Shown one piece after another: positions 34,010-41,572 of a DNA stretch of 41,633 nucleotides. Under the pieces are notes generated by a model. The model worked only from the letters and a program-made list of their open reading frames with translations, made no database searches and was not told the DNA's origin. Each line of letters opens with the position of its first letter. Positions within the stretch are counted from its first letter, which is position 1. Source of the stretch: an uncultured Campylobacter sp. GTDB lineage: Bacteria; Campylobacterota; Campylobacteria; Campylobacterales; Campylobacteraceae. Made by a program: the position numbers and the translations under genes. Where the stretch lies: assembly GCF_938030145.1 (NCBI RefSeq), contig NZ_CALHGM010000022.1:1-41633 (forward strand), read 5' to 3'.

Positions 34010-34432
34010 ATGAATATTTTCGGATCGCTTATGGAGATTTTAAATGTGCTGTTTTTGATCTGCTTTGTTTGGCTCATCGCGTGTTTGATTAAATTTATCA
34101 GATCAAAAAACGAGTCGGAGCGCCATAAAAGAGATAAAAAATTTCTAATTATTTCGGTGGTTGCGTTTTTGTGTACTTTCGCTCCGCTGGTATATTTTGA
34201 GTGGCTGCCGGATCTGTTCATCTCGATCTCGGTTTTGATCGCGCTGCCGATAATTTCGTTTATTTTCCTCATCGTGTATTTAATAAAATTTATTAAATCC
34301 GCTAAAAGCGCGCCCGAGCAGCGCAGAAAGATTAGAAATCTCCTGATTCTCTCTGCGTTTTTATTCATAATCTTTTCAGCCGCCTTAATGGGCTTTTTAT
34401 GGCTGCTTAACAGCGCTCTTTCGCATATGTGA
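34010..34432 (+). CDS. Hypothetical four-helix membrane protein
   Basis: From the ATG at 34010 (AAAGGT upstream) the product has 140 residues and about four membrane helices (about 9-28, 47-65, 70-92, 110-133) separated by strongly basic loops (KFIRSKNESERHKRDKK and KFIKSAKSAPEQRRK). An upstream TTG would add nine residues but is less likely. I do not recognise the family. It begins a three-gene group with the 45-residue membrane peptide (8-base gap) and the anchored PstS-like protein, so it may act with them at the inner membrane. Confidence 0.6.
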   Translation: MNIFGSLMEILNVLFLICFVWLIACLIKFIRSKNESERHKRDKKFLIISVVAFLCTFAPLVYFEWLPDLFISISVLIALPIISFIFLIVYLIKFIKSAKSAPEQRRKIRNLLILSAFLFIIFSAALMGFLWLLNSALSHM

Positions 34433-34440
34433 GGCACAAA

Positions 34441-34578
34441 ATGAGCGATGAAATTTTTCAAAAAACGATCGCCGTAATATTTACGGCTTGGGCGATTAGC
34501 GTTTGTGCGCTAGTCGCAGCGGCGCTGTATCTGCAGAGCAAATGCTCGATCATCTCATATATCGCAAACGGAAACTAA
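34441..34578 (+). CDS. Small 45-residue membrane protein
   Basis: An ATG at 34441 opens 45 codons between two cotranscribed genes: 8 bases after the preceding stop codon and 1 base before the next start. The product has one membrane helix (about 11-31, AVIFTAWAISVCALVAAALY) with charged N-terminal and polar C-terminal ends. The tight packing supports real expression. It may be a small partner of the neighbouring membrane proteins. No family is known to me. Confidence 0.55.
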   Translation: MSDEIFQKTIAVIFTAWAISVCALVAAALYLQSKCSIISYIANGN

Positions 34579-34579
34579 G

Positions 34580-35527
34580 ATGAAGCGTGCAATTATCGCC
34601 ATTTTTCTGGTGTTTATCTTAGCGGCTTTCGATTTTGCGTTTTACCGCCTCGTCGTGAAGCGATACGTAAATCAAAGCAGCGCCGAGATGCAGGCCAAAT
34701 CGATCGAGCTGCATAAATTTCTGCCGTTTGAGCAGGGCTCGCAGATCGTGCGGGTTAGCTCTAGCTTAAAACTTAGCGGCGATCTGCCGATAATCGACGG
34801 AGCAGCGGCTTTGTATCCCGTCTTTTCGGCATTCGTCGCGGCGAGCTATCCTAAGGAAAGCGTGGAATTTGACGGGCAAAATTTCACGAGTGCTAGCAGG
34901 CTTAAATTTAGCAATACCCGCGGCGCGTACAAGGCCATAAGCGACGGCGAGGCGGATCTTATTTTCGTCGCAGCCCCTTCGAAGCAGCAGCTTGATTATG
35001 CGCGCGAAAAGGGGGCAAACTTGCGCTTCGTGCCGATCGGGCTGGAGGCGTTCGTCTTTATCGTAAATTCGAATAACAAAGTATCTAATTTAACCGTGGA
35101 TCAGGTGCGGGGGATCTATTCTGGGGAGTTTGACGATTGGTCGCAGCTCGGCGGCGAGCGCATGCGAATAGATGCCGTGCAGCGAAACGCAGGTAGCGGC
35201 AGCCAGAGCGCGTTTTTGAAATTTATGGGCAAGACGCAGCCTAAGCGCAAGATCACAGGCTTTTTCGGCAGCGCAATCGGCTTTTCGTTTCGCTATTATG
35301 TCGAGGGGATCGTGCAAAACGACGGCGTGAAGATGCTTAGCCTAAACGGCGCGTATCCGAACAAAGAAAATATCGCTAGCCGCAAATACCTGCTCGTAGC
35401 CGAAATTTACGCGGTTTACGATGAAAATAACAAAAACGAAAATATTCGCATCTTGATAGATTGGATCCTTTCGCCGCAGGGGCAAAGCATCATCGAAAAT
35501 AGCGGCTACGTGCCGATTAAGGGCTAA
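34580..35527 (+). CDS. Membrane-anchored PstS-like substrate-binding protein
   Basis: The 315 residues consist of an uncleaved N-terminal anchor (about 3-25) and a periplasmic type II binding-protein domain. Family signs are PIIDGAAALYPVFSAFVAAS (about 74-93), AVQRNAGSGSQSAFLKFMG (about 200-218, the phosphate-binding serine region of PstS relatives), and WILSPQGQSIIENSGYVPIK at the end. It has no lipobox cysteine. Phosphate or another oxyanion is the likely ligand, but an ABC transporter is not nearby. Instead, two small membrane proteins precede it in the same operon. Confidence 0.75.
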   Translation: MKRAIIAIFLVFILAAFDFAFYRLVVKRYVNQSSAEMQAKSIELHKFLPFEQGSQIVRVSSSLKLSGDLPIIDGAAALYPVFSAFVAASYPKESVEFDGQNFTSASRLKFSNTRGAYKAISDGEADLIFVAAPSKQQLDYAREKGANLRFVPIGLEAFVFIVNSNNKVSNLTVDQVRGIYSGEFDDWSQLGGERMRIDAVQRNAGSGSQSAFLKFMGKTQPKRKITGFFGSAIGFSFRYYVEGIVQNDGVKMLSLNGAYPNKENIASRKYLLVAEIYAVYDENNKNENIRILIDWILSPQGQSIIENSGYVPIKG

Positions 35528-35613
35528 GATCGCAGCTTAAATTTATACGGCGTTTGCCAAAAATTCAGCCAAATTTCGTTAAAATCACAAAATTTCAAAA
35601 AACGGAAAACGAA

Positions 35614-36102
35614 GTGATAAAGATCATATTTTTAGACGTAGACGGCTGCCTTAGCGACGGCGGGCTGTACCATTCAAACGGCGGCGAAGAGATGAAGAAA
35701 TTTAACGTAAAAGACGGGTTTGGCATCCAGGAGTGGCAGCGGCTGGGGTTAAAGGTCGCGATCATCACCGGCAAAAGCTCGCAAATCGTCGCGAACCGCG
35801 CGCGAGAGCTAAAGATCGATACGCTCTTTCAAGGCGAAAAAGACAAACGCGCAAGGGCGGAGCAAATTTTAAAAAATTTTAACATAAGCTTTGAGGAAGC
35901 TGCCGCGATCGGCGATGATATAAACGACGCGAAGCTTTTAAATGCGGTCGCTATCAGCTTCAAGCCCGCCGATGCGCTAAGCACGCTAAAAGCGGACGTC
36001 GCGCTAAGCAAAAACGGCGGCTGCGGCGCAGTGCGCGAGATGATCGAAATACTCGTCGATAAAAACGGTATGCGCGAAGAGTGGAATAGCAAATGGCTGT
36101 AG
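35614..36102 (+). CDS. kdsC: 3-deoxy-D-manno-octulosonate 8-phosphate phosphatase
   Basis: KdsC removes phosphate from Kdo-8-phosphate to give Kdo, the inner-core sugar of lipopolysaccharide. The GTG at 35614 gives 162 residues starting VIKIIFLDVDGCLSDGG, with the HAD nucleophile Asp in DVDG. The rest of the active site is in AIITGKSSQIV and IGDDINDAKLL, and the small domain lacks a large cap, as in tetrameric KdsC. An upstream TTG would add 20 residues without family similarity. It opens the lpt operon, 55 bases before lptC. Confidence 0.93.
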   Translation: MIKIIFLDVDGCLSDGGLYHSNGGEEMKKFNVKDGFGIQEWQRLGLKVAIITGKSSQIVANRARELKIDTLFQGEKDKRARAEQILKNFNISFEEAAAIGDDINDAKLLNAVAISFKPADALSTLKADVALSKNGGCGAVREMIEILVDKNGMREEWNSKWL

Positions 36103-36157
36103 TTTCGCAAGCGCGCGCGAGGGGCAAAATTCTGCGCAGATCAAAAGGAGCCGAGCG

Positions 36158-36691
36158 ATGGTGATAAAAATTTTCTACGTCGCGATTGCGATCTTTTGCG
36201 TCGCGATGGTGTTTCTAAGCGTGCAGACGCCGTATTTTAGCGATATGTTTAGGCAGGATCTAAGCATTGCGAATATGGAGATGAAAAAGATCGTAGATTA
36301 TCAGATCGGCGAGCGCGTGGATGCTAAATTTACCGCAGATAGCGGCACGCGCTATAAGGATCGCGACGAGTTTGTAAATTTTAAAGCCGAGGAGATTAGC
36401 GCGGATCTAAATCACACTTTGGTTTCAAAGACTGCGACGCGTGCCGGCGAGCTGATAAAATTTACCGGCGACGCGCATTATATCAACACGGACGGCTTTG
36501 ATTACACGGCGCAGGAGATCATCTACGATACGAGCAGCAAGATCGTCCGCTCCGACGTGCCGTACGTGCTGCGCCAAGGCGGCGATCGCATCACGGGTGC
36601 AAGCATCAGCTACGATACTAAAACCAAACAAACAAACTCAAAAGGAATCCACGCATGGTATTTAATAAAAGATCAAAACTCCACGAACTAA
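36158..36691 (+). CDS. lptC: LPS export protein LptC
   Basis: LptC is the inner-membrane-anchored bridge that takes LPS from LptB2FG to LptA. The 177 residues have an N-terminal membrane helix (about 3-22) followed by a beta-rich OstA-type domain (about 65-170) with VNFKAEEISADLN and GDAHYINTDGFDYTAQEI. Pairwise similarity to E. coli LptC is low, as is usual in this group. Its end overlaps lptA by 37 bases in another frame. Position between kdsC and lptA supports the assignment. Confidence 0.85.
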   Translation: MVIKIFYVAIAIFCVAMVFLSVQTPYFSDMFRQDLSIANMEMKKIVDYQIGERVDAKFTADSGTRYKDRDEFVNFKAEEISADLNHTLVSKTATRAGELIKFTGDAHYINTDGFDYTAQEIIYDTSSKIVRSDVPYVLRQGGDRITGASISYDTKTKQTNSKGIHAWYLIKDQNSTN

Positions 36692-37170
36692 TACTTTCAG
36701 CCGCGCTAATTGCGGGCTTTGGCGCGACTACTCTTAGCGCCGCGCAGGAGCAGGTCGAAGTCACGGCGGATAATTTTTTTGCCGACGAGATCAAGCAGAT
36801 CAGCGTGCTGACGGGCAACGTCCGCATCAAAAAGGGCGCTTACGATACGCTAAATTCCGACAAAGTGACGATCTACTTCGACGCCAAGCGCCAGCCTACC
36901 AAATACGTCGCGACGGGAAACGCAAATTTTAAAATTTTACTTAATCAAAAGCATTACGATGGCAAAGGCGGCGTGCTGACCTATGATCCGACTATCGAGG
37001 CTTACACGCTTGAAAACAACGCCTATCTGCACGAAGCCGAGACCAAAAAGGAGGTTTACGGCGATAAGATCATCGTAAATCGCCAAAAGGGCACCTACGA
37101 AGTAAAGAGCGGCGGCGGCGAGAAAAAGCCCGTGCGTCTGATATTTCAGGTCGAAGATCAAAACAAATGA
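36655..37170 (+). CDS. lptA: LPS transport periplasmic protein LptA
   Basis: LptA polymerises into the bridge across the periplasm that carries LPS to the outer membrane. The 171-residue sequence has a signal peptide (cleaved about residue 30, ATTLSAAQE) and an OstA/LptA beta domain with VEVTADNFFADEIKQISVLT, GDKIIVNR and the GNVRIKKG-type repeat. It starts within lptC and its end overlaps the EngB start by 4 bases. Confidence 0.92.
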   Translation: MVFNKRSKLHELILSAALIAGFGATTLSAAQEQVEVTADNFFADEIKQISVLTGNVRIKKGAYDTLNSDKVTIYFDAKRQPTKYVATGNANFKILLNQKHYDGKGGVLTYDPTIEAYTLENNAYLHEAETKKEVYGDKIIVNRQKGTYEVKSGGGEKKPVRLIFQVEDQNK

Positions 37171-38066
37171 TCTATCCTAGCAGCGCGCAGTTTATCACCT
37201 CCGCCGCAAATATCGCGGGCGCGCCCGAATTTGCGATGAGCGAAGTGGCGTTTTTGGGGCGTTCCAACGTCGGTAAAAGCAGCCTAATAAACGCGCTTAC
37301 CGGGCGCAAAAATCTAGCCAAATCAAGCTCGACGCCGGGCAAAACGCAGCTGATAAATTTTTTCGAGGTTAAATTTAAACAAAAGCTTGCCGCAGACTCG
37401 GACGGCTCGCAAAATGAAACATCGCCTGATCTAGCAAGCAAAGAGGCTTTAAGCTCGGGTGCGAATTGCGCGCGGGATCACGCGAATGTTATGGTGTCTG
37501 AGCTAAATTTAAAGCAGGATGCTATTTTAAATTTAAAAAGCGTTTCGGCGGATTTTGGATCGGATCGCGAGGTGGATCTTGCGGCAGGTCTCGCGTCAAA
37601 TTCCGTGCAAAGCTCTGAATTAAATTTTACAGGCAGATCCGCGCTAAGCTTAGCGGGCAACCCCGCTTTTTCCGATCTTGCGAGCTTGGGGGAAAATATC
37701 TCTTTGATCTTCGTGGATCTGCCGGGGTTTGGATACGCTAAGGTTTCTAAAAAACTGCATTATATCTGGCAAAAAAATCTCGACGAATTTATCAAAGAGC
37801 GCCTAAATATCAAGCTTTTCGTCCATCTCATCGACGCGAGGCAGTTTGATCTTGCGATAGATAAAAATTTGCAAAACTATCTCGCTAGTTTTCTGCGCGG
37901 CGATCAAAAGGTCGTGAGGCTCTACACCAAAGCCGACAAGCTCAACCAAAGCGAGCGTGCAAAGCTTTTAAGGTACGATCCGCAGGCGGTTTTGGTCTCT
38001 ACGCTAAAGGGCAGCGGGCTGCAAAAAGCACGCGAAATCATCGTGCGCAGGGCGTTTGGATTATGA
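37167..38066 (+). CDS. engB: Ribosome-assembly GTPase EngB/YsxC with a large internal insert
   Basis: EngB (YihA/YsxC) is a GTPase needed for assembly of the 50S subunit. The 299 residues keep every G motif: GRSNVGKSS (31-39), STPGKTQLINFF (55-66, switch I), DLPGFGYAKV (184-193), TKADKL (254-259) and VSTLKGSGL (277-285). Between switch I and the DLPG motif there is a segment of about 105 residues (70-176; bases about 37374-37694) where other members have under ten residues. It is low-complexity, rich in Ser, Ala, Asn and Leu. The frame is intact, so it is probably translated. A typical length is about 195-200. Confidence 0.93.
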   Translation: MIYPSSAQFITSAANIAGAPEFAMSEVAFLGRSNVGKSSLINALTGRKNLAKSSSTPGKTQLINFFEVKFKQKLAADSDGSQNETSPDLASKEALSSGANCARDHANVMVSELNLKQDAILNLKSVSADFGSDREVDLAAGLASNSVQSSELNFTGRSALSLAGNPAFSDLASLGENISLIFVDLPGFGYAKVSKKLHYIWQKNLDEFIKERLNIKLFVHLIDARQFDLAIDKNLQNYLASFLRGDQKVVRLYTKADKLNQSERAKLLRYDPQAVLVSTLKGSGLQKAREIIVRRAFGL

Positions 38067-38178
38067 AATTTCTAAATTTAAATACGTTAAATTTTGCGGC
38101 GCAGAATTTCAAAATAATTAAATTTAGAGGATATAAAATGCGCCGCCAAGATCGCGCAAAGATTAGGGAAAATTTTAG

Positions 38179-38973
38179 ATGATACGGCTAAAAAAGGCGC
38201 GCCTTTGCGACATTTCGCGTATGCAGGAGCTCGTAAAAGAGGAGGTGCAAAACGGCGTGATCTTGCCGCTTGAAAGCGATGAGATCGCATCAAATATCCG
38301 CTCATACGTGCTGGCGTTCGGCTGCGATTCTAAGGCGGATACGAGTTTTGATTCCAAGGAAAATTTGAGTTTTGATTCTAAAGAAAATTCCGATTTAAAT
38401 TTAGCCAGGAATTCCAATTCAAATTTAGCGCGCAATTCGGATTTAAATTTAATCCAAAGCTCCGCAGAAAATTTTGCCGAAATTACTTCTGAAAATTCCG
38501 CCGAAAATGCCGCGAGTAATTTTGCGCCGCAACGAGCTACGCCGCAAAGCGAAGCGCAAGCTGGTAAAGAGCAAATTTTACGGAGCGAATATTCACAAAG
38601 CGCGGGCGTTTCTCAGACCGAACGTTCGCAGCCCCACGAATCGCAGTGCTTAAAAGAAGCCGAAATTTTAGCGGGCTTTGCTTCGCTTAAAATTTTTAAC
38701 GCAGATCTTGCCGAGGTGCGCTCGCTCATCGTCGCTCCGCAGTTTCGCAGGCGCGGCATTGCCAGAGCTATCGTAAATGAGCTGCTCGGTGAAGCGAAAT
38801 TTTACGGGCTAAGAAGCGTATTTACGCTCACCTATCAAAAGGAATTTTTCGAGCGGCTGGGGTTTACCGAAATCCCAAAGGACGAGCTGCCCGCGCAAAA
38901 AATTTGGGCCGATTGTATTAAATGCAAAAAGTTTCCGGTATGCAACGAAATCGCACTTATCTATACGTTATAG
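38179..38973 (+). CDS. Acetyltransferase, probable short N-acetylglutamate synthase, with insert
   Basis: The 264 residues start as a GNAT domain (MIRLKKARLCDISRMQELV) and resume as one from about 162 (ILAGFASLKI, then VRSLIVAPQFRRRGIARAIV, the acetyl-CoA loop). The end, FERLGF and KIWADCIKCKKFPVCNEIAL, matches the short arginine-pathway N-acetylglutamate synthases, which acetylate glutamate. Residues about 49-161 (bases 38323-38661) are an insert with repeats (SFDSKEN twice, NLARNS twice) and many Asn, Ser, Glu and Ala. Without it the length (about 150) is normal. The insert is in frame. It sits between engB and the membrane protein before mrdA. Confidence 0.72.
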   Translation: MIRLKKARLCDISRMQELVKEEVQNGVILPLESDEIASNIRSYVLAFGCDSKADTSFDSKENLSFDSKENSDLNLARNSNSNLARNSDLNLIQSSAENFAEITSENSAENAASNFAPQRATPQSEAQAGKEQILRSEYSQSAGVSQTERSQPHESQCLKEAEILAGFASLKIFNADLAEVRSLIVAPQFRRRGIARAIVNELLGEAKFYGLRSVFTLTYQKEFFERLGFTEIPKDELPAQKIWADCIKCKKFPVCNEIALIYTL

Positions 38974-39428
38974 CGGATACGCTTTTTAGCGCGGGAGTTC
39001 TTTTTTACCTGCTTCTAAGTGCGGTGTATAGGGGACTGCCGCCGCTGATCGGATTTTTTTTCACGGCGATGGTGGTGCAAAAATATGAAAACGACGTTAA
39101 ATTTAAAAAGTTCGGCTTTACCTGGTTTTTCTCTATTTTTTATCTATTTTGCGCCGAGCAGATCCACGGATTTAACCTATTTAGCGTGGCTATCGCGTAT
39201 TGTATATTTTATTTCGTGGTCTATGAAAACTCATTTAAATATATTAAATTTAGAAATTTTTTGATCTGCTTTTACGTGATGATTAGCTATGTTTTGGTCT
39301 TTGTGGTGAGCAACGCGATCTCGGCGATCAAAAAGAGCGAGTATCTGCCCCTAAGCGGCGAGTATTTAAATTACATCGTGATTGAAATTTTGCTTGCTCT
39401 GCTCTTTTTTAAGGGGCGGTTGGTATGA
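38922..39428 (+). CDS. Conserved membrane protein preceding PBP2 (MreD-like position)
   Basis: This 168-residue protein has about five membrane helices (about 13-32, 36-52, 70-90, 95-113, 115-135 and one at the C-terminus). Positive loops and the lack of a signal peptide fit an inner-membrane protein. A second ATG at 38940 is also possible and would reduce the overlap with the acetyltransferase gene from 52 to 34 bases. C. jejuni has a similar protein at this place (Cj0651). Position before mrdA recalls MreD, which guides the PBP2 elongation complex, but sequence similarity is not demonstrable here. Confidence 0.62.
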   Translation: MQKVSGMQRNRTYLYVIADTLFSAGVLFYLLLSAVYRGLPPLIGFFFTAMVVQKYENDVKFKKFGFTWFFSIFYLFCAEQIHGFNLFSVAIAYCIFYFVVYENSFKYIKFRNFLICFYVMISYVLVFVVSNAISAIKKSEYLPLSGEYLNYIVIEILLALLFFKGRLV

Positions 39429-41245
39429 GGCTGAAGTTCGTATTTGCTTTCGTGATACTATTTTTTAGCATGCTTTTGGTTAGAATTTATTATCTTTCGA
39501 TCAAATCGAACGAATTCTACGAGCAGGTCGCTAAAAATAACGTCATCTCTACCGAATATATCCCGCCGGTGCGCGGTCAAATTTTAGACGCCAAAGGCCG
39601 CCCGCTCGCGATAAACAATCTCGGCTTTTCGCTATCCATCGCGCCGCATCTAAAAGACGCCGCGCTGCAAAGCGAGCTAAATAATATCTCGCGCTACTTC
39701 AAAGATCTCAATGTCACCGCGATGAGCAAGAGCTACAAGGACGCGAATTCCGCTTATAATCAAGACTTTATCGAAGTCGTGCCGTTTTTGGACTACAACG
39801 CCACGATACAGCATTTCGCGAGCTTGAGCCTGCACGAAAATATTAAAATTTCGCCCGCTTCGCAGCGCTTCTATCCTTACGGCGCGCTTGCTTCGCACAT
39901 CATCGGCTACGTCGGCCGCGCCAATAAAAAAGATATTCAAAACAACCCCCTAAGCGCGCTTACCGGATACAACGGCAGAAGCGGCGTCGAGGGGTATTAT
40001 AACGAGCTTTTGCAGGGCAGCAAGGGCGAGCGCAAGACGAAGGTTACGGCGCTAAATCAGGTCGTAGAGGAGATTTCGATGCAAGAGCCCAGCAGCAGTG
40101 AAATTTCGCTTACCATTGATCTTGAGTTGCAAAAATACCTCGAGGAAATTTTTAAAGATAAAGACGGCGTAGCGATCGTGATGGATCTGCGCGACGGCGC
40201 TATCATCGCGGCGGGCAGCTTCCCCGAGTACGATCTAAACACCTTCGTGGGCGGAATTTCACAGGCGCAGTGGGACGAGCTGATAAAAGATCCGCGCCAT
40301 CCTTTTACGAATAAGCTCGTAAACGGCCTCTATCCGCCGGGCTCTGTAATCAAGATGGCAGTGGGGATGAGCTTTTTAAACAGCGGCAAGATCAACGAAA
40401 ACTGGAGCGTGTTTTGCAGCGGCGCGATAGAGCTTGGAGGGCGAAAATTTCGCTGCTGGAAGAGCTGGGGTCATGGCCGCGTGAGCCTAGTAGAGGCGAT
40501 TAAAGGCAGCTGCGACGTGTATTTTTACGAAGGCTCGCTGCTAGTGGGGATCGACTACATGTCCGCGTATCTGCAGCGTCTGGGGTTTGGTAGTAAAACA
40601 GGCGTCGATCTACCCAATGAGTTTGTAGGCACGATGCCTAATAAGGCCTGGAAAATGCAGAAATTTAAGCGCGCGTGGTATCAGGGCGAGACGGTCAATG
40701 CCTCGATCGGCCAGGGCGACGTGCTCGTCACCCCTATGCAGGTGGCGAAAAACACCGCGCAGATCGCCTCGGGCAAGGCTATCACGCCGCATTTTTTAAA
40801 AAGCATCGACGGCAAGCCGGTGGAATTTACCCCCACCGAGCTTTTCACTCCGAAAGAAAAGGCGCAGCTGCCCCTCGTGAGGCGCGGGATGTATGAGGTC
40901 GGCAACAACCCAGACGGAGGCACCGCCTACAAGCTCATCCATACCGCAGTAGTGCCTCTAGCGGTCAAGACGGGCACCGCGCAGGTCGTGGGCATCTCTC
41001 AGACCGCCAAAAAGCGAATGAAAGAGGCCGATATGGACTACTTCCACCGCTCGCACGCCTGGATGACGAGCTTTGGTCCTTACGACAAGCCGCAATACGC
41101 CGTAACAGTGCTCGTAGAACACGGCGGCGGCGGCGGAAGCGCGGCGGGTCCCGTAATAATGCAAATCTACGAAAAGCTCGTCCAGATGGGCTACATCGAC
41201 GCCAACGCAACGACTATCAAAGACAGCGCAAAGAAAACGAAATAG
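39425..41245 (+). CDS. mrdA: Penicillin-binding protein 2
   Basis: PBP2 is the transpeptidase that cross-links new peptidoglycan during elongation. The 606-residue protein has an N-terminal membrane helix (about 6-26), the pedestal domain starting VRGQILDAKGRPLA (about 49-62), and the transpeptidase domain. The active-site Ser is in PPGSVIKM (Ser about 307), SCDVYFY (about 362) is the second motif, and KTGTAQV (about 515) the third. The first Met overlaps the previous gene by 4 bases (ATGA). It ends the envelope operon. rodA is not in the window. Confidence 0.97.
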   Translation: MRLKFVFAFVILFFSMLLVRIYYLSIKSNEFYEQVAKNNVISTEYIPPVRGQILDAKGRPLAINNLGFSLSIAPHLKDAALQSELNNISRYFKDLNVTAMSKSYKDANSAYNQDFIEVVPFLDYNATIQHFASLSLHENIKISPASQRFYPYGALASHIIGYVGRANKKDIQNNPLSALTGYNGRSGVEGYYNELLQGSKGERKTKVTALNQVVEEISMQEPSSSEISLTIDLELQKYLEEIFKDKDGVAIVMDLRDGAIIAAGSFPEYDLNTFVGGISQAQWDELIKDPRHPFTNKLVNGLYPPGSVIKMAVGMSFLNSGKINENWSVFCSGAIELGGRKFRCWKSWGHGRVSLVEAIKGSCDVYFYEGSLLVGIDYMSAYLQRLGFGSKTGVDLPNEFVGTMPNKAWKMQKFKRAWYQGETVNASIGQGDVLVTPMQVAKNTAQIASGKAITPHFLKSIDGKPVEFTPTELFTPKEKAQLPLVRRGMYEVGNNPDGGTAYKLIHTAVVPLAVKTGTAQVVGISQTAKKRMKEADMDYFHRSHAWMTSFGPYDKPQYAVTVLVEHGGGGGSAAGPVIMQIYEKLVQMGYIDANATTIKDSAKKTK

Positions 41246-41572
41246 GCGGAATTTAAAATTATAAAATTTTAGAATTCTGCTCGTCCTTTGCTTGCTTTAA
41301 ATTTTAAAATTTTATGCAGCCCGGAGGAGATAGAATTTTATTTAGCCTTTGCCTGCTTTAAATTTTAAAATTTAGCGTAGCACAGAGGCTTTGAAATTTA
41401 GAATTTTACCCGTCCTTTGCAGACTTTAAATTTTAAAATTTAGAGTAGCAAAAGACCTTGAAATTGGGTAGGGCAAAGCGATTTTAAATTTTAAATACAT
41501 TATATATTAGCGCATAGGCAGATATAAATATATCGTAGTATAATCCGAGAATTAAATTTTAAGGAGGAGAGA
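41246..41572. repeat. Noncoding tail with three imperfect tandem repeats
   Basis: No gene is seen. Three related units begin at 41272, 41333 and 41401 (61 and 68 bases apart). Each starts GAATT(C/T)T, has CCTTTGC about 14 bases in, and continues CTTTAAATTTTAAAATTT, a palindromic tract. Each then has a GTAGCA- or ATGCAGC-type GC part and (units 2 and 3) a CTTTGAAATT or CTTGAAATT end. A fourth, partial piece with ATTTTAAATTTTAAAT follows at about 41480. The remaining part holds the promoter of the next gene. Confidence 0.6.
41539..41544 (+). promoter_or_regulatory. -10 element and ribosome binding site of the edge gene
   Basis: TATAAT at 41539-41544 lies about 28 bases before the start codon, followed by AAGGAGGAG (41561-41569), a strong Shine-Dalgarno sequence. 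No clear -35 is seen, but AT-rich tracts precede it. Confidence 0.6.
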
